Shown in pieces: positions 50,898 to 59,693 of a DNA stretch of 64,000 nt. The stretch comes from Rubellicoccus peritrichatus (GTDB lineage Bacteria > Verrucomicrobiota > Verrucomicrobiia > Opitutales > Cerasicoccaceae), in the NCBI RefSeq assembly GCF_033100135.1, contig NZ_CP136920.1, forward strand, positions 1,860,001-1,924,000. The letters run 5' to 3'. The notes under the pieces are model-generated. The model saw only the letters and a program-made list of their open reading frames with translations. It did no database searches and had not been told where the DNA came from. Each line of letters opens with the position of its first letter. Position 1 is the stretch's first letter. The translations under genes and the position numbers were made by a program.

Positions 50898-53000
50898 ATG
50901 ACAAAACGAGTGTTGATTATTGGCCATCCTATTAGCCAACTTAAGGGTTCGCCAAGCGAAACTCTTTTTGGGAATTGTGTTCGATCTTGGGGTGTATTTT
51001 CGACTTTGCCTAAATATGGTTTTGAACCATTTCTATACGTAGAGCCTAAAGCAGAAATTGATTCTTCGATTCAGTGTAAATACGGAGAGAATCTGCTTCA
51101 TTCTCAAGATGAATGCATTAAGCGTTCGGCTGAAGGGGAGTTTTTAGCCATTATTCTCTGCTCTACTCGGATGTCTGAAATATTCAAAGTTCAGCCATGG
51201 ATATCTAAACTTTCTGGGACGCCTCGCCTTGGCGCCTTCTGTTATGATTTAAATCCTGACGAGTTGGCTTCATCAATGCTGGATGGGTTCTTTGCAGTAA
51301 CGTCAACAACTCCTCTACAACAACTCTCATGGGAGCGCAGGCAGACCGGTATCCCTATATTTCCAATTACAACAGGGCAGCCTCGACGTGAGCTGGAATT
51401 CCCTGACGAGACTTTGGACCTCGCCTATGTTGGTTATGTCCATTATCCTAAGTATCTTTTTAGGCTTGGTCGTATTGCACAAGAGTTAGAAGATCGTGAG
51501 GTAAATGTTGTAGCACGTTTTATTAAGCCTAAGAGTGGAGGTGCTGAACATATTGATTTTGCATCGTTGGCCCCTGAAAAAAGAGAAACAACTTTTCGCG
51601 AGATTGTTTGTACAGGCTTGGAGTCATGTCCTGATAATCTAAGGTATCATTTGCTTCCTCAAGGAGATGAAACCCAGTTGCTCCAGTCACAGGCTATTGG
51701 GTTGGATTTTTCATGGCATCAATCAAATTCGATCGAGAATTCAAAAGTACCTTATTACTATTCCTATGGAATGATGCCAGTAGTTGAGCGTCCAGCGCCA
51801 TCCTATCGTTATATTCCAATGATGGGTGAAGGTGCCATCGTCAATAAGGATGTAGGTATTGAGGCATGGATTGAAGCTATCCAAAGTGTCGGTGAAGTCA
51901 CAGCTGATCGCAAACGAGCTATTCAGGAGAAGGCTGATTACTCTTTCTCCTGGGAACGGGTCGGATTTGAGATCGCATCAATTCTTTATGCATTTTCGGA
52001 AGCACGTGATCTCGGGTGGAGCCGTGACCTTTCGGCATCAACATACGGTCCGGAACGTGGTGTCCTGGAAAAACAAATTGCTAATCTTGCACACCAATTT
52101 TTTCCAGAGCCGATTAGTTTGAGTCCTGAGCTTATTGTTGAGGAGATCGTTAAAGAGAAGAATTCTTTAATCACTTCTCTGCAAAATAAGATTCAAAGCC
52201 TGACTAAGGAGTTGAATAGTGTGGTCGGAGCTGACAGCAGTAAAACTCTGGTTGAGGAAAATAAAAAACTTTTGGCTGAGGCTCGCAGCCTTAGACGTCT
52301 CGCCCGAGTGCATAAGGCTGAGCAGGCTGCAGAGCTTGAAGCTGAGAAAAAATCATATCGCGAGATGGAGCTTAGGTTGACGAATCTGCTCTCACAGAAA
52401 CTTGCTGTAGATGTTGATGACCGAGAGATCATTGATATTGTTTACAGTGAAGGAAGCTATGCCTTAAAGGAGAGGGACTTGAATGAGTGGACGAGGCACG
52501 CTGTCACTTTGGCTAAAGGGACCGATTGGATACCCCTTGGGACTGATTCTGGTTTATTGGCGGATTCTGCAGATGTTGTTTTCGAAGATAGTACTGAAAG
52601 TGTCCATGGTGTTTCGCGTGTTTTTCCTATGCCATCCGGTGAGAGACGTTTTGCCTTTATATGCAGTATGAAGCCATGTGGTAATCATTTTACTGGGTTA
52701 TGGTTTTCAACTCCTGGTGCCCACAAGGATCTTGTAGAGGTCTTTTTAGATTTGGAAAACCAGATCACCGTAGCGCATAGGTATGTCGGTCTCGGTAAGC
52801 GTGTTGTTGTTAACTTTGCTTCTCAAACTAATGGATGGACTGAAATTTGCGTTGAGGTTGAATTTTCAGAACCACTTCCTGAGATACAAGTCCAGATTAA
52901 CTCACGAGCAGCAGCTAAAGGCTCCTCTAAGCATAAGGGCTCTCTTAATTCTGGACTCGGTATATGGGGACCTGCGGTAAAACTATGGAGGTCTAAGTAA
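50898..53000 (+). CDS. GT-B-like glycosyltransferase with coiled coil and C-terminal domain
   Basis: 700 residues. The N-terminal part (about 1-380) has Rossmann-like glycosyltransferase features: KRVLIIGHPISQLKGSPSE, YVGYVHYPKYLFRLGRIA, SQAIGLDFSWHQSNSIENSKVPYYYSYGMMPV and GAIVNKDVGIEAWIEAIQ, as in CgeB/GT1-type transferases. A coiled coil spans about 415-505 (EEIVKEKNSLITSLQNKIQSL ... EAEKKSYREMELRLTNLLSQK). The rest (from about 540) is an unassigned beta-rich domain. AT-rich codon usage differs from upstream housekeeping genes. It ends 1 base before the next gene, so the two are cotranslated. Donor and acceptor unknown. Confidence 0.7.
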   Translation: MTKRVLIIGHPISQLKGSPSETLFGNCVRSWGVFSTLPKYGFEPFLYVEPKAEIDSSIQCKYGENLLHSQDECIKRSAEGEFLAIILCSTRMSEIFKVQPWISKLSGTPRLGAFCYDLNPDELASSMLDGFFAVTSTTPLQQLSWERRQTGIPIFPITTGQPRRELEFPDETLDLAYVGYVHYPKYLFRLGRIAQELEDREVNVVARFIKPKSGGAEHIDFASLAPEKRETTFREIVCTGLESCPDNLRYHLLPQGDETQLLQSQAIGLDFSWHQSNSIENSKVPYYYSYGMMPVVERPAPSYRYIPMMGEGAIVNKDVGIEAWIEAIQSVGEVTADRKRAIQEKADYSFSWERVGFEIASILYAFSEARDLGWSRDLSASTYGPERGVLEKQIANLAHQFFPEPISLSPELIVEEIVKEKNSLITSLQNKIQSLTKELNSVVGADSSKTLVEENKKLLAEARSLRRLARVHKAEQAAELEAEKKSYREMELRLTNLLSQKLAVDVDDREIIDIVYSEGSYALKERDLNEWTRHAVTLAKGTDWIPLGTDSGLLADSADVVFEDSTESVHGVSRVFPMPSGERRFAFICSMKPCGNHFTGLWFSTPGAHKDLVEVFLDLENQITVAHRYVGLGKRVVVNFASQTNGWTEICVEVEFSEPLPEIQVQINSRAAAKGSSKHKGSLNSGLGIWGPAVKLWRSK

Positions 53001-53001
53001 G

Positions 53002-55701
53002 ATGGCGCAGATTCAGGAGCGAGGCGCGGCCCATGTCATGGTTATATTTACTAACCGTGAAGATGATGTTACATTGCGTGCCGTTGAAGCGATTGCTGTT
53101 CAATTACGTGATGGGGATACGATAGGGGTTTTACTGAATGGTGGCCGACGTCCCGACATGGAGTCTTTGTTCGGTCGAATTCCTGCGATTTCGTATTATG
53201 AAGTCGATGAAAACCTTGGCGTAGCTGGTGGACGTAACTATTTAATGGATAAACCCGAAGCGGCTGCAGCTACTTACAACCTTTTTGTCGATAATGATGC
53301 TATGGCTCCAATGGGGTATGTTGACGGAATGTGTGATTACTTGGAAAGTCACCCAGAGGTTGGAGTTGCTGGCGCAACTGTTCTCGCTTACAATAAAATT
53401 AAAGATATATTGGAAAGTCGTTTCCCTGTATATCAAGCTGTTTTAGGTGCTGATATCTACCATGTGAGTAATGCTGATCTTTATGCCCTACAAGAAGAGC
53501 TTCCCTATGCCGAGATTCTTGACCATGTTGGAACATCCTCTGACTACAGGAAAGGGTATTTTCAGGATCTCCACCTTCTGGATCGTATAATAAACAGTTC
53601 TGAGATTGGGGCATTTGAGCCTTTTGTTCATAGTCTTAAAGAGACTGATATTTTGGATGACGCTGATGTTAAGAAGCGGGGGTTCTTCCGGGTTTCTAAT
53701 ATTGCAGGTTGTACATATTCTTTTCGAAGGGACCTGATTAACAAGATTGGAATATTTGATGACCGATTTAATAATTATGGCTATGAGGATGCAGAGTTTT
53801 CGATTCGCAGTATTAAACATGGTTATGAAAATCGAACCCTGACTCGAGTATTCCTGATTCACGGCCTCGATAGTCGTCACCGCAAGAGGCTTTCCAGCGA
53901 AGCACGTATGAAATTTCGTATTAATCACGGACGTGCTCTTTCTCATTTACTGGAAAAACATCGGACTTTACTGGATTCAAAAGATTCCAGATGGATTGTT
54001 CGTCGTGGGCTTGATAACTGGAGCCGTAATACTGGTAACAGCTGGGAAGAAGTTTATTATGGCTTGATTGGTAGTCGTTGGGCCGAATGTGAAACGAGTA
54101 ATACAAGTTGCTGCGAAGAGATTGCTCTTGCTACTAATAAAACCGCTAATCAGCAAACGGATCAGAGGCTGCTTGCATTACGGAATACAGAAAGAATTCG
54201 AGACCTTCAGGTGACAGTGTCTTGCGGTCTTAATGTTCCCGATAAATCAGTAGAAGTCCCAACTCCTGATTTCTCTCAGCTTGTCCGGTTCAAGGATATG
54301 CATAAGGGAGAACGTTGCTTTATTATTGGCAATGGACCCTCGCTGAATCAAATCGATCTAGGCCTCTTGTCACGTGAGGTGACTTTTGGTGTGAATGGCA
54401 TATTTTATATGACACGCCGTTCGGGTTTTAAGCCGACTTACCACGTTATTGAAGATAATCATGTTGTTGAAGATAACCTTGAGGCGATAAGGGCTTTTCG
54501 TCCCCAAGCGAGATTTCTACCTGAAAAGTATGCAGAGTTGATTGGTGATTCAGATGAGACTTTCTACCTGCCAGCGGACTGGGGGTTTTATTATAAAAAT
54601 CATCCGTATTATGAGACCCCGAGATTTAGTGAAGATATCACAAAAGCAATTTATGTCGGTCAATCAGTAACCTACCTTAATATTCAACTTGCCTATTATA
54701 TGGGATTCTCAGAAATCTATCTTGTTGGGATGGACTTTTCCTATGAGATACCCTCACGAGCCAAAACGCAGGTTTTTTCAATTACTTCTGATTCTGATGA
54801 CCCAAATCACTTCCATCCAGACTATTTTGGGAAAGGTAAGAAATGGCATTTCCCCAAACTGTACAACTGTTATAAGGTATATTCCTTCGCCAATGAGTAC
54901 ATTCATGCACGGGGTCGAAAAATTGAAAATGCTACAATCGGAGGTAAGTTAGAGGCATTTCCTCGTGCCGACATTAAGAATCTCTTTGGTGAGGAATGGC
55001 TCGGTCTTGCTAGTCCCAATGCACCTTTGACTGACTATGTTCGTTGCGTCCTGCAAAAGTTACCGCTTGAAGAGCGGCTAAATTACAGCATTGAGATTGA
55101 TGTAGGTCTAGATGCTGATAGTATCTTGTTTAGTGATCTTAAGCTACTATGTAAGTATTATAATGTAAGAGAGCCTAGGCGCACTAAGTTAGCAGACAGG
55201 CAGTCTTCTGGGGGAGATATTGCGGACCTTTTTATTGCCAATTCTCTTAAGGGAGCATTTCAAAACAAGACGTTTGCGAAGTCCACTATCGTTGATGTCG
55301 ATAAAGGTCTGGATAGCGAAGAGTTTATGGTTGGTCTTCGTCAAGTTGTGAGGTCATCCAAGTTTTTCCTAGTCTTGAGGCATAGCGTGCTACTTGTGAG
55401 TCAGGATCCTGATTTACAGTCAGAAAATAGTCAACTTATTGATGAAATTAACACTCATGGACGTGTGCTCCGTCCTCATTATCTAATGCAACTTTATGAG
55501 GAGAATCTTATTCCTTCGGAAGGATACTTGAAAGTCGTCGGATTCCAAAAGTTTCTTGAGCCTTCTGTGAATCCCTCACGAAGTGAATCAAAAGTATTGC
55601 GGAATTTTAGGGAGGCATTGATGAAGCTAGCACGTCCAAGTCTTGGTTGTGAACGTTTGTTTTACCTTCAAGATAATACTATTTATATAGCTAATATTTG
55701 A
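53002..55701 (+). CDS. Fusion of GT2 glycosyltransferase and DUF115 (Maf-like) domain
   Basis: 899 residues. Residues 1 to about 330 are a GT-A/GT2 domain: MVIFTNREDDVTLRAVEAIA, DENLGVAGGRNYLMD, LFVDNDAMAPMGYVDGMCDYLESHPEVGVAGA (with DND instead of DxD), FDDRFNNYGYEDAEFSIRSIKHG and the acceptor-side pattern. From about 430 a DUF115 domain follows: GERCFIIGNGPSLNQIDLGLL, GVNGIFYMTRRSGFKPTYHVIED, GFSEIYLVGMDFSYE. DUF115 proteins include Maf transferases of nonulosonic acids to flagellins. The pairing with a CMP-sugar synthase upstream suggests glycosylation of surface proteins. Codon usage is AT-rich. No close full-length architecture is known to me. Confidence 0.82.
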   Translation: MAQIQERGAAHVMVIFTNREDDVTLRAVEAIAVQLRDGDTIGVLLNGGRRPDMESLFGRIPAISYYEVDENLGVAGGRNYLMDKPEAAAATYNLFVDNDAMAPMGYVDGMCDYLESHPEVGVAGATVLAYNKIKDILESRFPVYQAVLGADIYHVSNADLYALQEELPYAEILDHVGTSSDYRKGYFQDLHLLDRIINSSEIGAFEPFVHSLKETDILDDADVKKRGFFRVSNIAGCTYSFRRDLINKIGIFDDRFNNYGYEDAEFSIRSIKHGYENRTLTRVFLIHGLDSRHRKRLSSEARMKFRINHGRALSHLLEKHRTLLDSKDSRWIVRRGLDNWSRNTGNSWEEVYYGLIGSRWAECETSNTSCCEEIALATNKTANQQTDQRLLALRNTERIRDLQVTVSCGLNVPDKSVEVPTPDFSQLVRFKDMHKGERCFIIGNGPSLNQIDLGLLSREVTFGVNGIFYMTRRSGFKPTYHVIEDNHVVEDNLEAIRAFRPQARFLPEKYAELIGDSDETFYLPADWGFYYKNHPYYETPRFSEDITKAIYVGQSVTYLNIQLAYYMGFSEIYLVGMDFSYEIPSRAKTQVFSITSDSDDPNHFHPDYFGKGKKWHFPKLYNCYKVYSFANEYIHARGRKIENATIGGKLEAFPRADIKNLFGEEWLGLASPNAPLTDYVRCVLQKLPLEERLNYSIEIDVGLDADSILFSDLKLLCKYYNVREPRRTKLADRQSSGGDIADLFIANSLKGAFQNKTFAKSTIVDVDKGLDSEEFMVGLRQVVRSSKFFLVLRHSVLLVSQDPDLQSENSQLIDEINTHGRVLRPHYLMQLYEENLIPSEGYLKVVGFQKFLEPSVNPSRSESKVLRNFREALMKLARPSLGCERLFYLQDNTIYIANI

Positions 55702-55784
55702 TCTGGAATGCAATCATAGCTAGTGCCCTTCCTTTGATTGTTACTCTACTGCGTTTATAATTAATCTAAGAAAGAGAAACGACT

Positions 55785-56600
55785 ATGGGGAACGAAAACC
55801 AATCACCTATTACGACTAAAGACATTGCAGGCAAACTGATGCGTGCACGTACACTTTTACATTGCTTGAATGGAGTGCATGCAGGAGGACTGAATCGCCT
55901 AAATTACATTGAAATCGGGACTGCATTCAAGGAGGACGAGGGTCTCTCAACATTACTTGCTGCAAAATTTATCGAAGAAAACGATTTGGATGGTAAGGTG
56001 ATTTCCATGGAATTGTTTCCTGAGCATATTGAGCAATCCAGGGAGATCGTGAAAAAATACGCACCTGATGTTCTTCCAATGATTGAATGGCATGAGGGAT
56101 ATTCATATCTTAAGATGAGCCCAATTTTAGAAAGCACAGGTGAGATTCATCTTGCTTTCATTGATGGTGGAGGTAGCCCTGTCGAAAATCTCTGGGAATT
56201 TGATGCCATCTTGAAGTACTTGTCGCCAACGGGTGTTATTGTCGTAGACGATTGCGTGCACTTAAAAAGCACAGACGCTTATCCTGCCCGTCGAGATTTT
56301 GGTAAGGCGCAGCTTATTTTGCCTCTCCTTCATTTGGCTGATACAGTGAATTTCGTCATCGACTCTCGTCGGAAGGATGCTATGACTGTTGAAGATGGTA
56401 TCGCTTCCATCCTGCCCCATAAGGCAATGTCACCTTTTCTTAAGGGACTAATGGAAAGTGAAATTTGTATTGAAATGTTTCAGCGTGTAAAGGAATTTGC
56501 CTTTTCTCAAGTTGGCTCGCAGCTTGTAATTGCTCGCAAGAATGTCATGGCCGACAGGTTAGGTTATGATTCTCAAACTAATCAAATGGCTATTACATGA
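55785..56600 (+). CDS. Class I SAM-dependent methyltransferase (Methyltransf_24/CmcI-like)
   Basis: 271 residues. SAM-binding fold: NYIEIGTAFKEDEGLSTLLAAKF (motif I), KVISMELFPEHIEQSREIVKKY, EIHLAFIDGGGSPVENLWEFDAIL (motif with acidic Asp), SPTGVIVVDDCVHLKS. This is the family of O- and sugar methyltransferases. In this cluster it probably methylates a glycan or sugar moiety, an inference from context. Weak ribosome binding site AAGAGA precedes the ATG; 83 bases separate it from the previous gene. Confidence 0.82.
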   Translation: MGNENQSPITTKDIAGKLMRARTLLHCLNGVHAGGLNRLNYIEIGTAFKEDEGLSTLLAAKFIEENDLDGKVISMELFPEHIEQSREIVKKYAPDVLPMIEWHEGYSYLKMSPILESTGEIHLAFIDGGGSPVENLWEFDAILKYLSPTGVIVVDDCVHLKSTDAYPARRDFGKAQLILPLLHLADTVNFVIDSRRKDAMTVEDGIASILPHKAMSPFLKGLMESEICIEMFQRVKEFAFSQVGSQLVIARKNVMADRLGYDSQTNQMAIT

Positions 56601-56670
56601 GCCATTGGAGCTTACGACGCAGAAAGTAATATTAATCTGAAGCAGTCAAATTTTTAAAGGAAACTCTATT

Positions 56671-57663
56671 ATGAGTAAATATGTAGTTATAACATCAATT
56701 TTTGAGCCAACAGAAGCCGTGCGGGCTTTTGCTGGATTGAATGATTATAAATTAGTCGTCGTAGGTGACAAGAAAACGCCGAAAGATTGGACTTGCGATA
56801 ATGTGGAATACCTTTCCGTTCTTGATCAAAGTGGGGTAGGGGCTCACCTGTCAGGTGTTTTGCCTTACAACCATTACTGTCGGAAGATGATGGGTTATCT
56901 TTATTGTGTGAATAAAGGCGCAAGTTTAATTGTTGATACGGATGACGATAATATTCCTAAAGAGAATTGGAGTTTTCCGGCTGCAGAAGGCTCCTTTTCT
57001 GCACTGCCTGAGGATAAAGGGTTTGTGAATATATATGAGCTTTATACGGATATGAAAATATGGCCAAGAGGCCTGCCAGTGAATCTGATCAATGAGCGTT
57101 TTGGCCTTGAGAAGGACTTGATTGAGAAAACATGCAAAGTAGGCATATGGCAAGGTTTGGCAGATGAAGACCCTGATGTTGACGCTATCTACCGTTTAAC
57201 CAATGGTGCCTTATGTTACTTCAATGAAAGAGATCCAGTAGTTTTAGGTAAAGGGACTTTGTGTCCTTTTAATTCTCAAAACACAATGATTGCGAAAGAA
57301 TTATTTCCACTGCTGTACCTTCCTACTTATGTGACGTTTCGTTTTACCGACATATTGCGAGGTCTTGTTGCACAGCCGATCATGTGGCTCTTTGATTATC
57401 ATTTAGGCTTTACTAATGCGACTGTAATTCAGAAAAGAAATCCCCACGATTACTTTCAGGATTTCTTATCCGAAATTCCGATGTATAAGCATTGTGAAGA
57501 AGTGATCGAAATTGCAAATGGCGCTATTTCTTCAGGAAAATCTATTTCTGATAACTTGTTTAATGTTTATGAAGGGCTTCACCGTAAGGATATCGTAGAG
57601 ACAGAAGAGCTTGAAGTGTTGGCTGCTTGGTTGAAGGACATTGATTTAGCGACTAAAAGTTGA
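56671..57663 (+). CDS. STELLO-like glycosyltransferase (DUF288)
   Basis: 330 residues. The start KYVVITSIFEPTEAVRAFAGL, the middle KLVVVGDKKTPKDW and the acidic VDTDDDN (Asp89-Asp93) follow the STELLO/DUF288 pattern, a GT-A fold with a DxD metal site known mainly from plant Golgi proteins, with bacterial homologues in glycan loci. Other conserved parts are NIYELYTDMKIWPRGLPVNLI, CPFNSQNTM and PTYVTFRFTDILRGLVAQPIMW. A good AAAGGAAA ribosome binding site is present. It closes the AT-rich glycan cluster. Family assignment is by pattern recognition; the donor sugar is unknown. Confidence 0.82.
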   Translation: MSKYVVITSIFEPTEAVRAFAGLNDYKLVVVGDKKTPKDWTCDNVEYLSVLDQSGVGAHLSGVLPYNHYCRKMMGYLYCVNKGASLIVDTDDDNIPKENWSFPAAEGSFSALPEDKGFVNIYELYTDMKIWPRGLPVNLINERFGLEKDLIEKTCKVGIWQGLADEDPDVDAIYRLTNGALCYFNERDPVVLGKGTLCPFNSQNTMIAKELFPLLYLPTYVTFRFTDILRGLVAQPIMWLFDYHLGFTNATVIQKRNPHDYFQDFLSEIPMYKHCEEVIEIANGAISSGKSISDNLFNVYEGLHRKDIVETEELEVLAAWLKDIDLATKS

Positions 57664-57761
57664 GTAAGTCTGTCATTATGGCAAAAGCTCGACAACTTAG
57701 CCTGTTTAAAGGTTTCCGAATTCTAACATTAGACATGGTATAGCTCACAAAATTATCTGCC

Positions 57762-58766
57762 ATGAAAACCATCCTTCTCAGTTTGTCTCTTGTGATTGGT
57801 CTAGCGTCTATTTCCCTGGCGAAGTTCCCGGAGGATTTCGATGCACCTGTGTCGCGAATCGCCTTTGGCTCTTGTAACAAGCACGATCTTCCGCAGCCGC
57901 TTTGGGGTGTGATTGAGGAGGCCAAGCCCGATCTTTTCATATGGATGGGGGATAATGTTTACGGTGATACTGAAGACATGAAGGTTCTGAAGGCGAAGTA
58001 TGACGCCCAGCGGAAGAACCAGGGATATGCCGGTTTTAGTAAAAAAACACCGATCCTGAGCACTTGGGATGATCATGATTATGGCGAAAACAATGCCGGT
58101 TCCTGGTATACGAAGAAGGCTGAAAGCCAGCAACTGGCGCTCGATTTTACAGATGTCCCGTCCGATGACCCGCGTCGCAGTCGCGAGGGAATTTACGGTA
58201 GCTATACATTTGGCCCAAAGGACAAGCGCCTCAAAGTGATCCTGATCGATAACCGCTATCATTCGGACAAGCGAGGGCAGGGCGAGGATATGCTTGGTCA
58301 GGAGCAAATGAGCTGGCTCAAACAAGAGCTGAAAGGCAGTGACGCCAAGCTCAACTTGATCGTCTCAGGCACTCAGGTGCTTCCTGTGGATCACAGATAT
58401 GAGAAATGGGCCAATTTCCCTGCGACGCGCGATGCATTGTTCGATTTCATACGGGAAGAAAAGGTTCCCGGTGTTATGTTCATCAGTGGTGACAGGCATA
58501 TCCATGAGATATCCGTCAAGAACGACGCCGATACACCTTATCCCTTTGTGGAAGTGACATCCAGCGGCCTGACGCATTCATGGAGAAACTTTCCTGGAGA
58601 GCCTAATCGCCATCGTTCGGGTATCGTTCATGACGAACTTGGATTTGGCTTCATCGAGATTAATTGGGATGGAGAGCACCCTGATGTTACCTTTCAGATC
58701 CGAAATGAAGACAACGCAGTCGTGAATTCCGTCAGACTTCCTCTGGAGAGTTTGAAAGCTAACTAA
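57762..58766 (+). CDS. Exported PhoD-family alkaline phosphatase
   Basis: 334 residues with signal peptide MKTILLSLSLVIGLASISLA. PhoD-like metallophosphatase motifs: RIAFGSCNKHD, LFIWMGDNVYGDTE, STWDDHDYGENNAG, VILIDNRYHS, NLIVSGTQVLP and MFISGDRHIHE. PhoD enzymes release phosphate from mono- and diesters with Fe and Ca ions. It follows the glycan cluster at normal, less AT-rich composition. With the PhoA-type enzyme at 26042 it gives two phosphatases in the window, consistent with phosphate-poor water. Monocistronic. Confidence 0.93.
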   Translation: MKTILLSLSLVIGLASISLAKFPEDFDAPVSRIAFGSCNKHDLPQPLWGVIEEAKPDLFIWMGDNVYGDTEDMKVLKAKYDAQRKNQGYAGFSKKTPILSTWDDHDYGENNAGSWYTKKAESQQLALDFTDVPSDDPRRSREGIYGSYTFGPKDKRLKVILIDNRYHSDKRGQGEDMLGQEQMSWLKQELKGSDAKLNLIVSGTQVLPVDHRYEKWANFPATRDALFDFIREEKVPGVMFISGDRHIHEISVKNDADTPYPFVEVTSSGLTHSWRNFPGEPNRHRSGIVHDELGFGFIEINWDGEHPDVTFQIRNEDNAVVNSVRLPLESLKAN

Positions 58767-58859
58767 ATAGGGAATTCTGGAATTTCGGCACGATCCGAAG
58801 CTCCTTCTTACGTGTCTGACATTACAAAATACGTGCCGGTTACGCTAATTTACCTTTGA

Positions 58860-59579
58860 CTACGGAGCGAGTACGACATCACCAAAGCTTATTCTTACGG
58901 GGATGCACCAGATGCTTAGATAAAGCAATTGGTCAGTGGAGAAGTCATTCGGCAGATAAAACCTGAGCGTTGCTCCGGAATAACCTCCATCCAGGAGCAA
59001 ATCACCAGTCAGCACGGTAAAATCGTCGTAATTGGCGCTCGTCGATACCACAGCTCTGACGTCAACACCGCCACCATCATAATTGAACCCTGTTATCTCG
59101 ATGACGCCATTGTTCAGGATTTGCACCTGGCCACTGACTTCATGGGCTCGCGTGACTAAATCCCCTTCAGAGACGACTTGCGTTGCTGAATCAGGTGCAC
59201 CCAGACTGAAAAAGTATTCTCCGGAAAAATTATAGAATAACGGGTCGCCGCTTGATTCGTCTGAGAAATAAATCCAGGCCTTGCTACCATCAGTATAAAT
59301 TGACGGGAAAGTGCTGTTCCCTGTGAAAATCCATCCCAGATCCAGAGAGTAAAGCCACATTGCGTCGGTTGTGGACGCTGCTGTGCAATAGAGCCAGCCG
59401 AGTCCGCTCTGGTAAATCCAGTCCGAGTCATTGGTAAAAAATACGCCGAGCCATTCGCTTTCGTAGAAACCGTTCCCGGTTGGAGTTGACTCGCCCCGTA
59501 GCAGGTCGCTGTCCGCCTTGAGCAAAGGGACTGCAGTGAATAAAACAAGTGTAGACAGGATGCGGCAGAACTTAAGCAT
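58860..59579 (-). CDS. Secreted aromatic-repeat protein
   Basis: 239 residues starting MLKFCRILSTLVLFTAVPLLKA (signal peptide). Residues about 35-130 are four aromatic units: SDWIYQSGLGWLYCTA, AMWLYSLDLGWIFTGN, SIYTDGSKAWIYFSD and LFYNFSGEYFFSLG, preceded by ESEWLGVFFTN. The remaining 110 residues form a beta-rich domain (EVSGQVQILNNGVIEITGF). The module also occurs at 15916 and 31400 in this window. Spacing and composition resemble cell-surface binding repeats such as choline-binding ones, but no named family is recognised. Likely envelope or matrix-bound. Confidence 0.82.
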   Translation of the reverse strand: MLKFCRILSTLVLFTAVPLLKADSDLLRGESTPTGNGFYESEWLGVFFTNDSDWIYQSGLGWLYCTAASTTDAMWLYSLDLGWIFTGNSTFPSIYTDGSKAWIYFSDESSGDPLFYNFSGEYFFSLGAPDSATQVVSEGDLVTRAHEVSGQVQILNNGVIEITGFNYDGGGVDVRAVVSTSANYDDFTVLTGDLLLDGGYSGATLRFYLPNDFSTDQLLYLSIWCIPVRISFGDVVLAP

Positions 59580-59693
59580 GTGATATATGTCGCTGAAGTG
59601 GCTTTTTCCTTACACTTTTGGCGTTTATTGGTGTTTTACATTGTGCAGACAGCCGCTTGCTCTATTTCCTGACTTTGTTTACTTATTGATCCA

